This document shows, piece by piece, positions 1 through 7,388 of a stretch of 14,904 bases of DNA. Both the position numbers and the translations under genes were made by a program. The notes beneath the pieces are model-generated. The model saw only the letters and a list, made by a program, of their open reading frames with translations, made no database searches and was not told the DNA's origin. How positions within the stretch are numbered: the first letter of the stretch is position 1; every line of letters starts with the position of its first letter. Source of the stretch: an uncultured Ruminococcus sp. (GTDB lineage Bacteria > Bacillota > Clostridia > Oscillospirales > Acutalibacteraceae); assembly GCA_902797065.1 (NCBI GenBank), contig CADBRK010000038.1, forward strand, positions 1 to 14,904, written 5' to 3'.

Positions 1-500
1 ATAGGGTCAAGACCGGACACAGGTTCATCAAGCAGCAAAACGGTTTTTGTCGCGCACAAAGCCCTTGCCAGAAGTACTCTTTGCTGCTGACCGCCCGATA
101 GATCACGGTATGATTTCGACGACAGATCGGATATACCGAGTCGTTTCATGTTATCCATAGCAAGCTGTTTATCGGCTTTGCTGTAAAACGGGCGTAGTCC
201 GCACCTTGCCTGACAGCCCGACAATACGATCTCCTTAACAGAAGCCGGGAAGTCTCTCTGCACGACTGTCTGCTGAGGGAGGTAACCGATCTCATTTTTG
301 TGAAGGCCGTCTCCGTAAACGATACTGCCATTCATCGGTGAATTCAGATTGAGAAGCGTCTTCATAAGAGTACTTTTGCCCGAACCGTTCTCACCGACTA
401 TGCAGAGATAGTCGCCCCTGTTGACCTTGAAGCTGAGGTTATCTATGATCACTTCACCGTCATAACCCAGCGCAAGGTTATTGATTTCGAGTAATGACAT
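1..500 (-). CDS. znuC: Metal (Zn/Mn-type) ABC transporter ATP-binding protein, 3' part outside window
   Basis: This is the ATPase subunit of a metal-uptake ABC importer; it acts at the inner face of the membrane and powers the permease. The first 166 residues are visible. They show Walker A GENGSGKST (residues 36-44), a Q-loop LPQQ, the ABC signature LSGGQQQR and Walker B VLLLDEPVSGLD close to the window edge, so the C-terminal third is missing. The ATG at 500-498 is preceded by AAGGAG at good spacing, and this site overlaps the end of the upstream lipoprotein gene (15-nt gap), so the two are co-transcribed. Pairing with a ZnuA-like binding protein assigns it to the Zn/Mn/Fe cluster of ABC transporters; a permease is expected beyond position 1. 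The ATPase is certain. The exact metal is inferred from family only. Confidence 0.93.
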   Translation of the reverse strand, partial: MSLLEINNLALGYDGEVIIDNLSFKVNRGDYLCIVGENGSGKSTLMKTLLNLNSPMNGSIVYGDGLHKNEIGYLPQQTVVQRDFPASVKEIVLSGCQARCGLRPFYSKADKQLAMDNMKRLGISDLSSKSYRDLSGGQQQRVLLARALCATKTVLLLDEPVSGLDP

Positions 501-515
501 ATGGTTTTCTCCTTT

Positions 516-1475
516 TTAATTCAGCGCTTCCGAAAGAACTGTCAGGTTTTCTTCCATAACTCCAAGATATGTCTCGCCGTTTTCAATATCGCTCATACTA
601 ACAGACTGCATCGAATTCAGTGTCAGTATTTTCTGAGACTTTGATTTTGTATTCTGTATAATAGTCTCGGCAAGCTTCTTGTCGGAACCTTCTATAGTGA
701 TAACACAATCGAGAGAAAGCGAATCGATCTTATCTGCCATAAATGTTATTGTCTCAAAGCTCGCTTCTGTTTCGGCAGAACATCCCGAGAAAACAGCATA
801 ATACTCCAGACCATAATCGGATGTCATATATCTGAACGGAAATCTGTCGCCGAAAACCAATACATTTTTTGCGGCGTTGTCGATCATATCGGAATACTGT
901 TTATCAAGATCGGTCAGTCTTTGTTTGTAATTCTCAAAATTACCTTTATATTCATTTTTATTGTCGGGATCAAGCTTTTCGATCGAAGATTCGATTTTCT
1001 CACAAAATACAACAGCATTTTTTAACGAAAGCCATACATGCTCGTCATATTCGTCTTCCTCCTCTTCTCCGGAACTCTCAGACTCCATTCCTTCAATATG
1101 CTCTTCTATTTTTGCATTTTCACCGAGAATATCCATAAGACTAAGTATTTCCATATTATCATTCTTTGAACCCTTGAGCACATCTCCGACCCATGTATCG
1201 GATTCTCCTCCGACGTATACAAACATATCGCTTTCCGTGATCGTAATAATATCGGCTGCAGAGGGCTGAAACGAGTGGAGATCCACACCTCCGCCGAGCA
1301 TGGTTATCTCAAAGCTGTCGGTTGATCCGACAATACTGCGTACCCAATCGTATTCGGCAAAATTTGTGGTTACTATCTGCAGCTTACCGGAATCTGTTTT
1401 TTGATCCGATGTGCATGCAGATAAAACGGTAGATAATACAATTAAGGGTAAACATATCGACAAAAATTTCTTCAT
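516..1475 (-). CDS. znuA: Metal ABC transporter substrate-binding lipoprotein (ZnuA-like)
   Basis: This is the extracellular binding lipoprotein (319 aa) that captures a transition metal, probably zinc, for the adjacent ABC importer. The signal peptide ends in lipobox LSAC, with Cys21 as the lipid anchor. Family landmarks are GVDLHSFQPSAADI (His67, first metal ligand), DEHVWLS (His146, second ligand), FGDRFPFRYMTSDYGLEYY at 208-226 and the CSAETEASFETI stretch at 232-243. Between ligands one and two is a Glu/Asp-rich loop (about 132-145), where many Zn-binding homologues carry a His-rich loop. No His occurs at the third ligand region; D210 and E235/E237 are the nearby candidates. The start at 1475 was chosen because GGAGG lies just upstream and the signal peptide begins there; a longer reading frame to 1523 would run across the promoter. 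The Fur-like operators upstream suggest metal-dependent repression. The role is well supported; the choice of zinc over manganese is not. Confidence 0.9.
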   Translation of the reverse strand: MKKFLSICLPLIVLSTVLSACTSDQKTDSGKLQIVTTNFAEYDWVRSIVGSTDSFEITMLGGGVDLHSFQPSAADIITITESDMFVYVGGESDTWVGDVLKGSKNDNMEILSLMDILGENAKIEEHIEGMESESSGEEEEDEYDEHVWLSLKNAVVFCEKIESSIEKLDPDNKNEYKGNFENYKQRLTDLDKQYSDMIDNAAKNVLVFGDRFPFRYMTSDYGLEYYAVFSGCSAETEASFETITFMADKIDSLSLDCVITIEGSDKKLAETIIQNTKSKSQKILTLNSMQSVSMSDIENGETYLGVMEENLTVLSEALN

Positions 1476-1498
1476 ATCAATTCCTCCAGAATTAAAAC

Positions 1499-1513
1499 TG
1501 AAAACCATTTTCA
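1499..1513. promoter_or_regulatory. Fur-family-like operator (7-1-7 palindrome) at the metal operon start
   Basis: TGAAAAC-C-ATTTTCA is an inverted repeat with 6 of 7 pairs matching around one central base, the layout used by Fur, Zur and PerR regulators. It sits immediately downstream of the -10 box, over the expected transcription start, where a bound repressor would block initiation. The regulator is inferred from architecture and from the metal-transport operon it precedes. Confidence 0.55.
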
Positions 1514-1542
1514 ATTTTATCATAGTTGCAATGATAAGTCAA
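1514..1542 (-). promoter_or_regulatory. Sigma-A promoter of the metal ABC operon
   Basis: On the minus strand, TTGACT (1542-1537), a 17-bp spacer and TAAAAT (1519-1514) form a strong housekeeping promoter about 40 bp upstream of the lipoprotein start codon. Two palindromes overlap it. Confidence 0.7.
1517..1537. promoter_or_regulatory. Second inverted repeat overlapping the metal operon promoter
   Basis: TTATCAT and ATGATAA are perfect 7-bp arms separated by 7 bp. They lie across the spacer and both edges of the -35/-10 boxes, a position typical of a repressor site. The arms contain GATAA, as in Fur-type boxes, but the spacing is wider than 7-1-7, so a different or doubly bound regulator is possible. 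Confidence 0.45.
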
Positions 1543-1574
1543 GTATGAAATGGAGAGAATTTTTGTCATTATTC

Positions 1575-1600
1575 AAAAAATCAGACCGGGCAGTCTGATT
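1575..1600 (-). terminator. Intrinsic terminator of the dockerin-protein gene
   Basis: Read on the minus strand, an 8-bp stem (AATCAGAC / GTCTGATT, 1579-1600) with a 6-nt loop runs straight into a six-T tract. It lies 36 nt after the stop of the large secreted-protein gene and just before the metal operon promoter. An overlapping alternative hairpin pairs 1584-1591 with 1606-1613. Confidence 0.8.
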
Positions 1601-1635
1601 GGATCGCCCGGTCAATGAAGTGACACTAAAAAGTA

Positions 1636-4600
1636 TCAGGATACCATTAATTCTTTAGGAATGTTCATATACTCACCGATATTAATATTCGGGATCAGCT
1701 TAACAGCATATCTGAGAACCAGCAGCGAATCTTTAGCAGTGATCTTACCGTCCTGATTTACATCTGCGACAAACTTCTGAATTTCATCGAATTTCGTCAG
1801 GTTTACAGTGTATCTCTGAATAAGGAGGCTATCCAAAGCTGTTACTCTTCCGTCCATGTTGACATCACCCATCAGATATTTCTCGGATTCTGTATCAGTG
1901 TCTGTAGTTGTGTCTGTTGTTGTATCCGTAGTCGTATCTGTTGTGGTATCTGTCGTGGTATCGGTTGTAGTGTCTGTCGTAGTATCTGTTGTAGTATCTG
2001 TTGTAGTATCTGTTGTTGTGTCTGTCGTGGTATCGGTTGTTGTGTCTTCTGTAGTTGTGTCTGTTACAGTATCTTCTGTTGTTGTATCGGTTACAGTGTC
2101 TTCTGTAGTTGTGTATGTAACAGTATCTTCTGTTGTTGTATCGGTTACAGTGTCTTCTGTAGTTGTGTATGTAACAGTATCTTCTGTTGTGGTATCGGTT
2201 GTAGTGTCTTCTGTAGTTGTTTCGGTTGTTGTATCTTCTGTCGTTGTGTCTGTCACAGTATCTTCTGTTGTGGTGTCGGTTGTAGTTTCCTCTGTAGAAG
2301 TATCTGTTGTGGTTTCCTCGGTTGTAGTGTCCGTTGTAGTTTCTTCGGTTGTTGTATCTGTAGTAGTATCCTCGGTTGTTGTGTCTGTTGTAGTTTCAGT
2401 CTCGGGAAGAATAACAACAGTGACAGTTGCATCATCGGAAGCATTCTGATCGGAAACGACCGTAACGGTACTTACAACGGTGCTATCTTCTGTATTATTG
2501 AGCGGAACTTCATACTTGACCGTAACACTCTCGCCTATGCCCAGTACGGGAATCGTCAAAGTGCTGCCGTTTGCGGTATAATCTTCGTCCACGTCAACAA
2601 ATGTTCCTTCAAGATTCTCTGTAACAATAACGTTTGTAAGTTCCGTATCGCCTGTATTGGTGATCACATCCGTAAATACAACGGTATCGTTATTCTTGTA
2701 GTTCTTCTTGTCGGCTGTCTTTTCTGCGGAAACATCAGGCATTAATACTCTTACTGCATCCGAGGTTTCAACGGCAAGTTCTTCTGCGCAGCTGACTTGT
2801 GCTGTCCGAGTGAAATAACCGTTTACGACATCTTCTTTTGTAATTACAGTTGTGACCGTATAATCTACAGCCTTTCCTGCTTCGAGTATCGGGATAGTGA
2901 AGTTTGTATCTGAATTATTTGTGAACGCAACATCGGTAAGCTTATATTCACCGTTATTGATTACCGAATACTTCCACTCAACCTTATCGCCGACCATATA
3001 CTCCCTGGTATTATCTACAGATACCTGCAGATCAAGACCAAGCTGATAAACCTCTATGGTTACAGGCTTGATTATCTCGTCAAATCCGTCGGCATTAACT
3101 ATTGATGTACTCGTGAGCGTCATATCCTGAACATTATCGCCGCATGTAACCTCATAGCTGTAATCATAGCTTTCACCCGGTTCAAGTTTGCTGATAACAA
3201 CATTATCGCCGTTAAGAATTGCAGTACCCTGACCCATTGTGTACTCGCCGTCGAGGTCTTCCTGAATTGTAATATTTGTGATCGGAAGCTGACCTATGTT
3301 TTCAACTCTCGTTGTGAAGATCGCTTTCTCTCCGATGAAGTGAATCTTCTTATCGGCAAGTTTCTTAACGTCAAGACCTACCTCGGAAATATTTACGATA
3401 AGTCTCTTTTCAAAAGAAGCTTTATTATTATAATCCAACTCTTCTTTGCAGGTAACCTTTACGTTATTCACAAGCTTTCCGGGTATTGTAACCTCTGCAG
3501 GTACAGTGAAGATAACTATTACTTCCTGACCGCGCTCAAGCTTATCAATTACAAAGTTACCGTTCTTGGGTCTGCCGTACTCACTATCGCTGTATATACC
3601 GTCTGCATCCGAAATAACAGTTACATTTGTAAGATCGCAATCGCCGTCATTGCGGAGTGTATAAGTATAAACAACGTCCTCGGAAGTCGGGTATCTGTCT
3701 TTCTTTGTGAATGCTGTAACTGTAAGATTAGGATCGGCAACCTTGAATTCAACCACATCTGCAGATTTTACTTCCTTATCGTCTACGATCGTGCTGACGC
3801 TTACCGATGCAAATGCTTCGCCCTTGTCGTCAATATCGACTTTATTTGCATCAATAGCATACTTATAAGTAAAGCTTTCGCCCGGATCAAGTCTTCTGAT
3901 AATGATCACGCCGCTGTCGTCTGTAGCGGAAGCCTTTCTCGTATCAAGATCGACATACTTACCGTTGCTGTTATCCTGTGTTACGGTAATCTGTCTCAAC
4001 GGCACGTCACCGGTATTTACGATAGTATCGGTATGCACAACTCTGTCGGTCGGACGATATACAAACCTGTTAAGCTCTTTTTTAACCATAATAAGAGGAT
4101 GGATAACAGGCATTTTTATTGTCTTTACGGAATGTACATCCTGATCTGCGGTAACCTCCGCACGGTTGGTAATTACACCGTTTACTGCCACGCTTGTCTG
4201 TACATTCATCACGAGTTCGACGGATTTACCTTTTTTGAGTTCGGGTATCGTAACGGTAGTTCCGTTTACTGTAATGCTGTTTGCGTCAAGGTTTACGTAT
4301 TCTCCTGAAAGTGTCTGTTCAAGAGTAACGTTCGTCAGATCATACGCGCCGACATTTGTAAGCGTATGAGTGATAACGACTGTTTCGCCCTCTCTGTATC
4401 TCGGCTGATCGGCAGTCATCTTGAACTCGATAGACGGGAATGCAATGTTAATATCGGATACTGTCTGAGGCAGGCTGTCGCCTACAACATTTACTGCGTA
4501 TACATTGAAATCAAATGTTCCTTCGGGGATATTCGCAGACCTGATGTCAAATGTCATCCTGCCGTTTGCGCTCGGCTTCAGGGTAGTTTCATAAACTGAA

Positions 4601-7212
4601 TTGCCGTTCTGATCGGTTACAACGACCTTATATTTGTCAAGCTTGACAACGCTGTCCTTCTTCGGTTTGCCTTCGCTGTCTATACCGTAGCCGTAATCTT
4701 CGGGGGCGTTCCATGTCAAGGTTTCGGCATCGGGGTCGTATGCCAGACCCTGTACAGCCGACGGCTTTGATACGAATACAAGTTCGCCGTATTTATATTC
4801 GGTGTTGCGGACGGTTGCGACTTCATAGCGGCTGAGTACTTCCCTGTACATGTCACGATAATAACCATTATGGTGTACCTGTCCGTTATCATCGTACCAA
4901 TCATACTCGTAGTATTCTTGTCCTAAATAATACCTTGTGGAGTCATAACCATCTGTTTCAATATAACCGCTGTTATAATTCTTTATAAACTCACCGTTGA
5001 GATAATAAACATTTCCTTCGGAATACCAAGGAACTATTTCTTCATAAGCCGGGAAATTATTATAATTCTGCCTTCTGCCCAATTCGACCTGACTGCCGTT
5101 GAACGAAGTACCAAGCTTTGAAAGCTGAACCTGATTGACAATATTATAAACTACACCTTTTTCTCTTCCGAGAGATGTTAAAAGATCAGCAACAGGGATC
5201 TCAAGACGGTCAGTTTCCTTGTTATATGTGTCTGTTTTTATTTCCGCTGTATTGAACTCAACATCTCCGTTGTAGTAATCTCCTGTCAAAACAAGCTCAT
5301 AATCTTCATGAAGAACCTGTTCGCTTAAATAATCATATTCTCCGTCATTATATCGAGCCATATTTAAGTTAGGCATCATCTTGTAATTAGGACCTACACC
5401 TATCGTAATTTTGCCCAGATCACTGATAGGATGCTTTGTTGCCTTCGAAAGATCATCTACCGGTACGAATGACTCATCATAATTGATCTCCGCGCCCATT
5501 TCTTCAAGAATGTCTATATATATCTGTATCAGTTCATAATACCTTTGATCGGGAACTATTACACGCTCTCCGCGTGTGCTGTAGTTATGACCATTCCAAT
5601 AAGAAGAAGTTTCATATTGATACATTTCTATACTCGTTAAATATCCGTCCAGATACAGATCACGATAAGTATTTGAATCCCATGGACTATATCCATGCAT
5701 TGCTCTGTCTGCATACTCGAACTCATAATCATCAGAATATATACCATCGCTTGATCTCATTCTATAACGACTATAATTGCTGAACCTATACCACCAATAG
5801 CCCGGATAGAATTCAGTGTACTCCTCTTGATAGCTTTTAATTATTGGATCATATTTTTTATCTATTTCTTTTGTTCCTAATTTTTGTTTTATTTTGTCAA
5901 AAAAAGCTGCTCCTGCCATTTTATTGTTAAGAACAATTCTGAACAAGCTCGGCCATCTGCAATCCCATCTGCTGTAATTGCCTACCGGTTTTGTTATCTC
6001 ATGAACAATATCAGGGTCACCGTTTGAACCAGGTATCGGCATGTAATAATCCGTGAAATAATATCCACGCTCAAACAATTGCTTAATAAGTTCTATGCGG
6101 TCTTCACGAGTCAATGTATCGTCGTAGCCATAAACAAGTGTGTCGATATAGTAAAGCTGACCGTCCAGTTCGACAAACTCGATACCTTGGCGGTCAAAAA
6201 ACCATCCTATACCGTCAAGATATTTATCCGAAGCGACAGAGCCGTCCGGCATTGTGTAGATAGTACCATAGTCATTCTCACCGTAGGATATGGGAGACAT
6301 CTTTTCATCGCCCATATCAACACTGTACTCGTTGTTATAGACAATAGCGTCGCCTATCCTCGACTGAACAAGCTCCATTTGAGAGGACATTCTGTCCATA
6401 GGGAGAATAATATTCTCTTTGGCTGTGTCAACATCTACATACAGCTTGTTTGTAGCGTCATTGTTTACGCTCGACACTGCAAAAATTGCGCTTTCAAGTT
6501 CGTCTAATGCGTCCTGATCTATATCCTGTGAATGTGCAAACCTCAGGAGCAGCGCGCCTGCTGATGAACTGTAAACTGTGGGAACATAATTAATTGCGTC
6601 ATCTTCGTCCATCATCCAGATATGCACCGGCTTTGTGTGTCCGTCTGCAAACTCAATTTCAATATCAAGCGTGGTTGTTCCATCCTGAGATCTTTTCAGG
6701 GAGTTTATGTACTCAACATACATTGCATAACTTGTTTGAAAATTATAATGATGGTAAACCGATTCGGGGTTATGGGAATAAATATGATCCCCAAAGAAAT
6801 ATGGAAGCTTATAGTTAATATCCGCATTCACGAGAATTAAATCAAACTCGGAAACACAGTTGTACTTCGCATCTTCTGTGAATGACACGCCCAGAACGGT
6901 ATCCGAATATGTATATTTGATATTCACTATATCATCGATCGAGTAATTGGAGTTATCTCCGTCCACTCTCAAAGTTATAGTACTCAAATTATCAAACATT
7001 GAGTTCGTTGCTCTGTTGTAATAGTTATACTCGTATGGGAGATGTTCATCGTAATACCTGTACATCATTATCGCTTCATTCTTAAACGCCAGATCGACAT
7101 TACCGTCTGCGCTTGCCGAAAGAGTAAGCATACCCGACATAAGCGACATGATAAGCATTACTGCCAGAAGAAGTGAAACTGTCGTTTTCAGTTCTTTCTT
7201 GATTAGTTGCAT
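1636..7212 (-). CDS. Giant secreted multidomain protein with DUF11-like repeats, Thr-rich stalk and C-terminal type I dockerin
   Basis: This is an extracellular protein of 1858 residues that probably docks onto a cohesin-bearing scaffold. In order it shows: a signal peptide (residues 1 to about 34, with a Lys-Lys start, a long hydrophobic core and an LSASADG cleavage region); a Tyr/Asp-rich segment of about 775 residues with no domain or catalytic motif that I recognise; a fibronectin-III-like domain (about 812-922, with LTWNAPEDYG and YAVNVVGDS); six tandem DUF11-like beta-sandwich repeats (about 924-1600), recurring as NTGD.xLTNVxVxxxLxGxxV followed by I..LxxGES; a Thr/Asp/Glu stalk (about 1603-1775); and a dockerin (about 1780-1845) with two F-hand calcium loops, DVNMDGRVTALDS and DVNQDGKITAKDS. 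The start at 7212 has AAAGGA upstream and begins the signal peptide; the longer frame to 7266 lacks support. The gene has its own promoter and terminator. No hydrolase domain is seen, so an adhesin, structural or substrate-binding role is as likely as an enzyme. The boundaries are estimates. Confidence 0.93.
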   Translation of the reverse strand: MQLIKKELKTTVSLLLAVMLIMSLMSGMLTLSASADGNVDLAFKNEAIMMYRYYDEHLPYEYNYYNRATNSMFDNLSTITLRVDGDNSNYSIDDIVNIKYTYSDTVLGVSFTEDAKYNCVSEFDLILVNADINYKLPYFFGDHIYSHNPESVYHHYNFQTSYAMYVEYINSLKRSQDGTTTLDIEIEFADGHTKPVHIWMMDEDDAINYVPTVYSSSAGALLLRFAHSQDIDQDALDELESAIFAVSSVNNDATNKLYVDVDTAKENIILPMDRMSSQMELVQSRIGDAIVYNNEYSVDMGDEKMSPISYGENDYGTIYTMPDGSVASDKYLDGIGWFFDRQGIEFVELDGQLYYIDTLVYGYDDTLTREDRIELIKQLFERGYYFTDYYMPIPGSNGDPDIVHEITKPVGNYSRWDCRWPSLFRIVLNNKMAGAAFFDKIKQKLGTKEIDKKYDPIIKSYQEEYTEFYPGYWWYRFSNYSRYRMRSSDGIYSDDYEFEYADRAMHGYSPWDSNTYRDLYLDGYLTSIEMYQYETSSYWNGHNYSTRGERVIVPDQRYYELIQIYIDILEEMGAEINYDESFVPVDDLSKATKHPISDLGKITIGVGPNYKMMPNLNMARYNDGEYDYLSEQVLHEDYELVLTGDYYNGDVEFNTAEIKTDTYNKETDRLEIPVADLLTSLGREKGVVYNIVNQVQLSKLGTSFNGSQVELGRRQNYNNFPAYEEIVPWYSEGNVYYLNGEFIKNYNSGYIETDGYDSTRYYLGQEYYEYDWYDDNGQVHHNGYYRDMYREVLSRYEVATVRNTEYKYGELVFVSKPSAVQGLAYDPDAETLTWNAPEDYGYGIDSEGKPKKDSVVKLDKYKVVVTDQNGNSVYETTLKPSANGRMTFDIRSANIPEGTFDFNVYAVNVVGDSLPQTVSDINIAFPSIEFKMTADQPRYREGETVVITHTLTNVGAYDLTNVTLEQTLSGEYVNLDANSITVNGTTVTIPELKKGKSVELVMNVQTSVAVNGVITNRAEVTADQDVHSVKTIKMPVIHPLIMVKKELNRFVYRPTDRVVHTDTIVNTGDVPLRQITVTQDNSNGKYVDLDTRKASATDDSGVIIIRRLDPGESFTYKYAIDANKVDIDDKGEAFASVSVSTIVDDKEVKSADVVEFKVADPNLTVTAFTKKDRYPTSEDVVYTYTLRNDGDCDLTNVTVISDADGIYSDSEYGRPKNGNFVIDKLERGQEVIVIFTVPAEVTIPGKLVNNVKVTCKEELDYNNKASFEKRLIVNISEVGLDVKKLADKKIHFIGEKAIFTTRVENIGQLPITNITIQEDLDGEYTMGQGTAILNGDNVVISKLEPGESYDYSYEVTCGDNVQDMTLTSTSIVNADGFDEIIKPVTIEVYQLGLDLQVSVDNTREYMVGDKVEWKYSVINNGEYKLTDVAFTNNSDTNFTIPILEAGKAVDYTVTTVITKEDVVNGYFTRTAQVSCAEELAVETSDAVRVLMPDVSAEKTADKKNYKNNDTVVFTDVITNTGDTELTNVIVTENLEGTFVDVDEDYTANGSTLTIPVLGIGESVTVKYEVPLNNTEDSTVVSTVTVVSDQNASDDATVTVVILPETETTTDTTTEDTTTDTTTEETTTDTTTEETTTDTSTEETTTDTTTEDTVTDTTTEDTTTETTTEDTTTDTTTEDTVTYTTTEDTVTDTTTEDTVTYTTTEDTVTDTTTEDTVTDTTTEDTTTDTTTDTTTDTTTDTTTDTTTDTTTDTTTDTTTDTTTDTTTDTTTDTDTESEKYLMGDVNMDGRVTALDSLLIQRYTVNLTKFDEIQKFVADVNQDGKITAKDSLLVLRYAVKLIPNINIGEYMNIPKELMVS
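1675..1875 (-). other. Type I dockerin domain of the giant secreted protein
   Basis: Two duplicated calcium-binding loops each follow the D-V-N-x-D-G-x-I/V-x-A-x-D pattern, with all the Ca ligands (positions 1, 3, 5 and 12 of each loop) intact, and each is followed by the helix SLLxxRYxVxL. This is the canonical dockerin that binds cohesin modules in cellulosomes and amylosomes. Positions 10-11 of the loops, which contact cohesin in the studied pairs, are Ala-Leu and Ala-Lys, so the two faces are not equivalent. No cohesin gene lies in the window. Confidence 0.9.
1901..2395. repeat. In-frame tandem repeats encoding the Thr-rich stalk
   Basis: Twelve 12-bp units (1901-2044), each coding TTTD, are followed by thirteen 27-bp units (2045-2395), each coding variants of TTTDTTTED. 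Variants include TVTDTTTED, TVTYTTTED and TTTDTTTEE. The nucleotide units differ mainly at third codon positions. The tract is a hydroxyl- and acid-rich linker between the beta-sandwich array and the dockerin; such linkers are often O-glycosylated. It could change length by slippage or recombination without breaking the frame. Confidence 0.93.
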
Positions 7213-7282
7213 AAAATCGCCATCCTTTCTGAATAATAAAAAAAGCTGAGTTTGCATTGTATACACTTCCTACATTGTACTG

Positions 7283-7311
7283 ACTATATCACACTTTGTT
7301 TGTTTTTTCAA
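7283..7311 (-). promoter_or_regulatory. Sigma-A promoter of the giant secreted-protein gene
   Basis: On the minus strand, TTGAAA (7311-7306), a 17-bp spacer and TATAGT (7288-7283) give a good housekeeping promoter. The predicted start of transcription is near 7276, leaving a leader of about 60 nt before the ATG at 7212. Confidence 0.7.
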
Positions 7312-7341
7312 CGGAATAATGTGGTTACAGAATTTTTTGGT

Positions 7342-7370
7342 ATATTTTCACAATTGTATTGTGAAAATAT
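7342..7370. promoter_or_regulatory. Long perfect palindrome upstream of the giant-gene promoter
   Basis: Arms of 13 bp (ATATTTTCACAAT and its exact complement) are separated by only 3 bp. The centre lies about 80 bp upstream of the predicted transcription start, an activator-like position. No T-tract follows on either strand, so it is not a standard terminator. A dimeric transcription factor site is the simplest reading; the factor is unknown. Confidence 0.5.
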
Positions 7371-7388
7371 TCAACACATTAACAAAAC

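Noticed and set aside
1476..1523. Longer start for the metal-binding lipoprotein
   Set aside because: It would place coding sequence over the -10 box and add residues before a clear signal peptide that has its own GGAGG.
1901..2395. CRISPR-like or satellite array
   Set aside because: Units are contiguous with no spacers, keep the codon frame and vary mostly at third positions, so this is coding low-complexity sequence.
1856..2449. Plus-strand 197-codon frame made almost entirely of Val and Ser
   Set aside because: It is the exact antisense of the Thr-rich repeat tract, with no ribosome binding site; the composition comes from reading ACN codons backwards.
3340..4308. 322-codon plus-strand frame across the beta-sandwich repeats
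   Set aside because: Antisense to a well-supported gene, rich in Cys and Tyr with no domain, and no ribosome binding site.
7213..7266. Longer start for the giant secreted protein
   Set aside because: It adds 18 residues before a standard signal peptide, and AAAGGA supports the ATG at 7212.
7342..7370. Canonical Rex or CRP/FNR operator
   Set aside because: The half-sites TTGTGA and TCACAA are present but in the opposite order to those operators, so the known consensus is not met.
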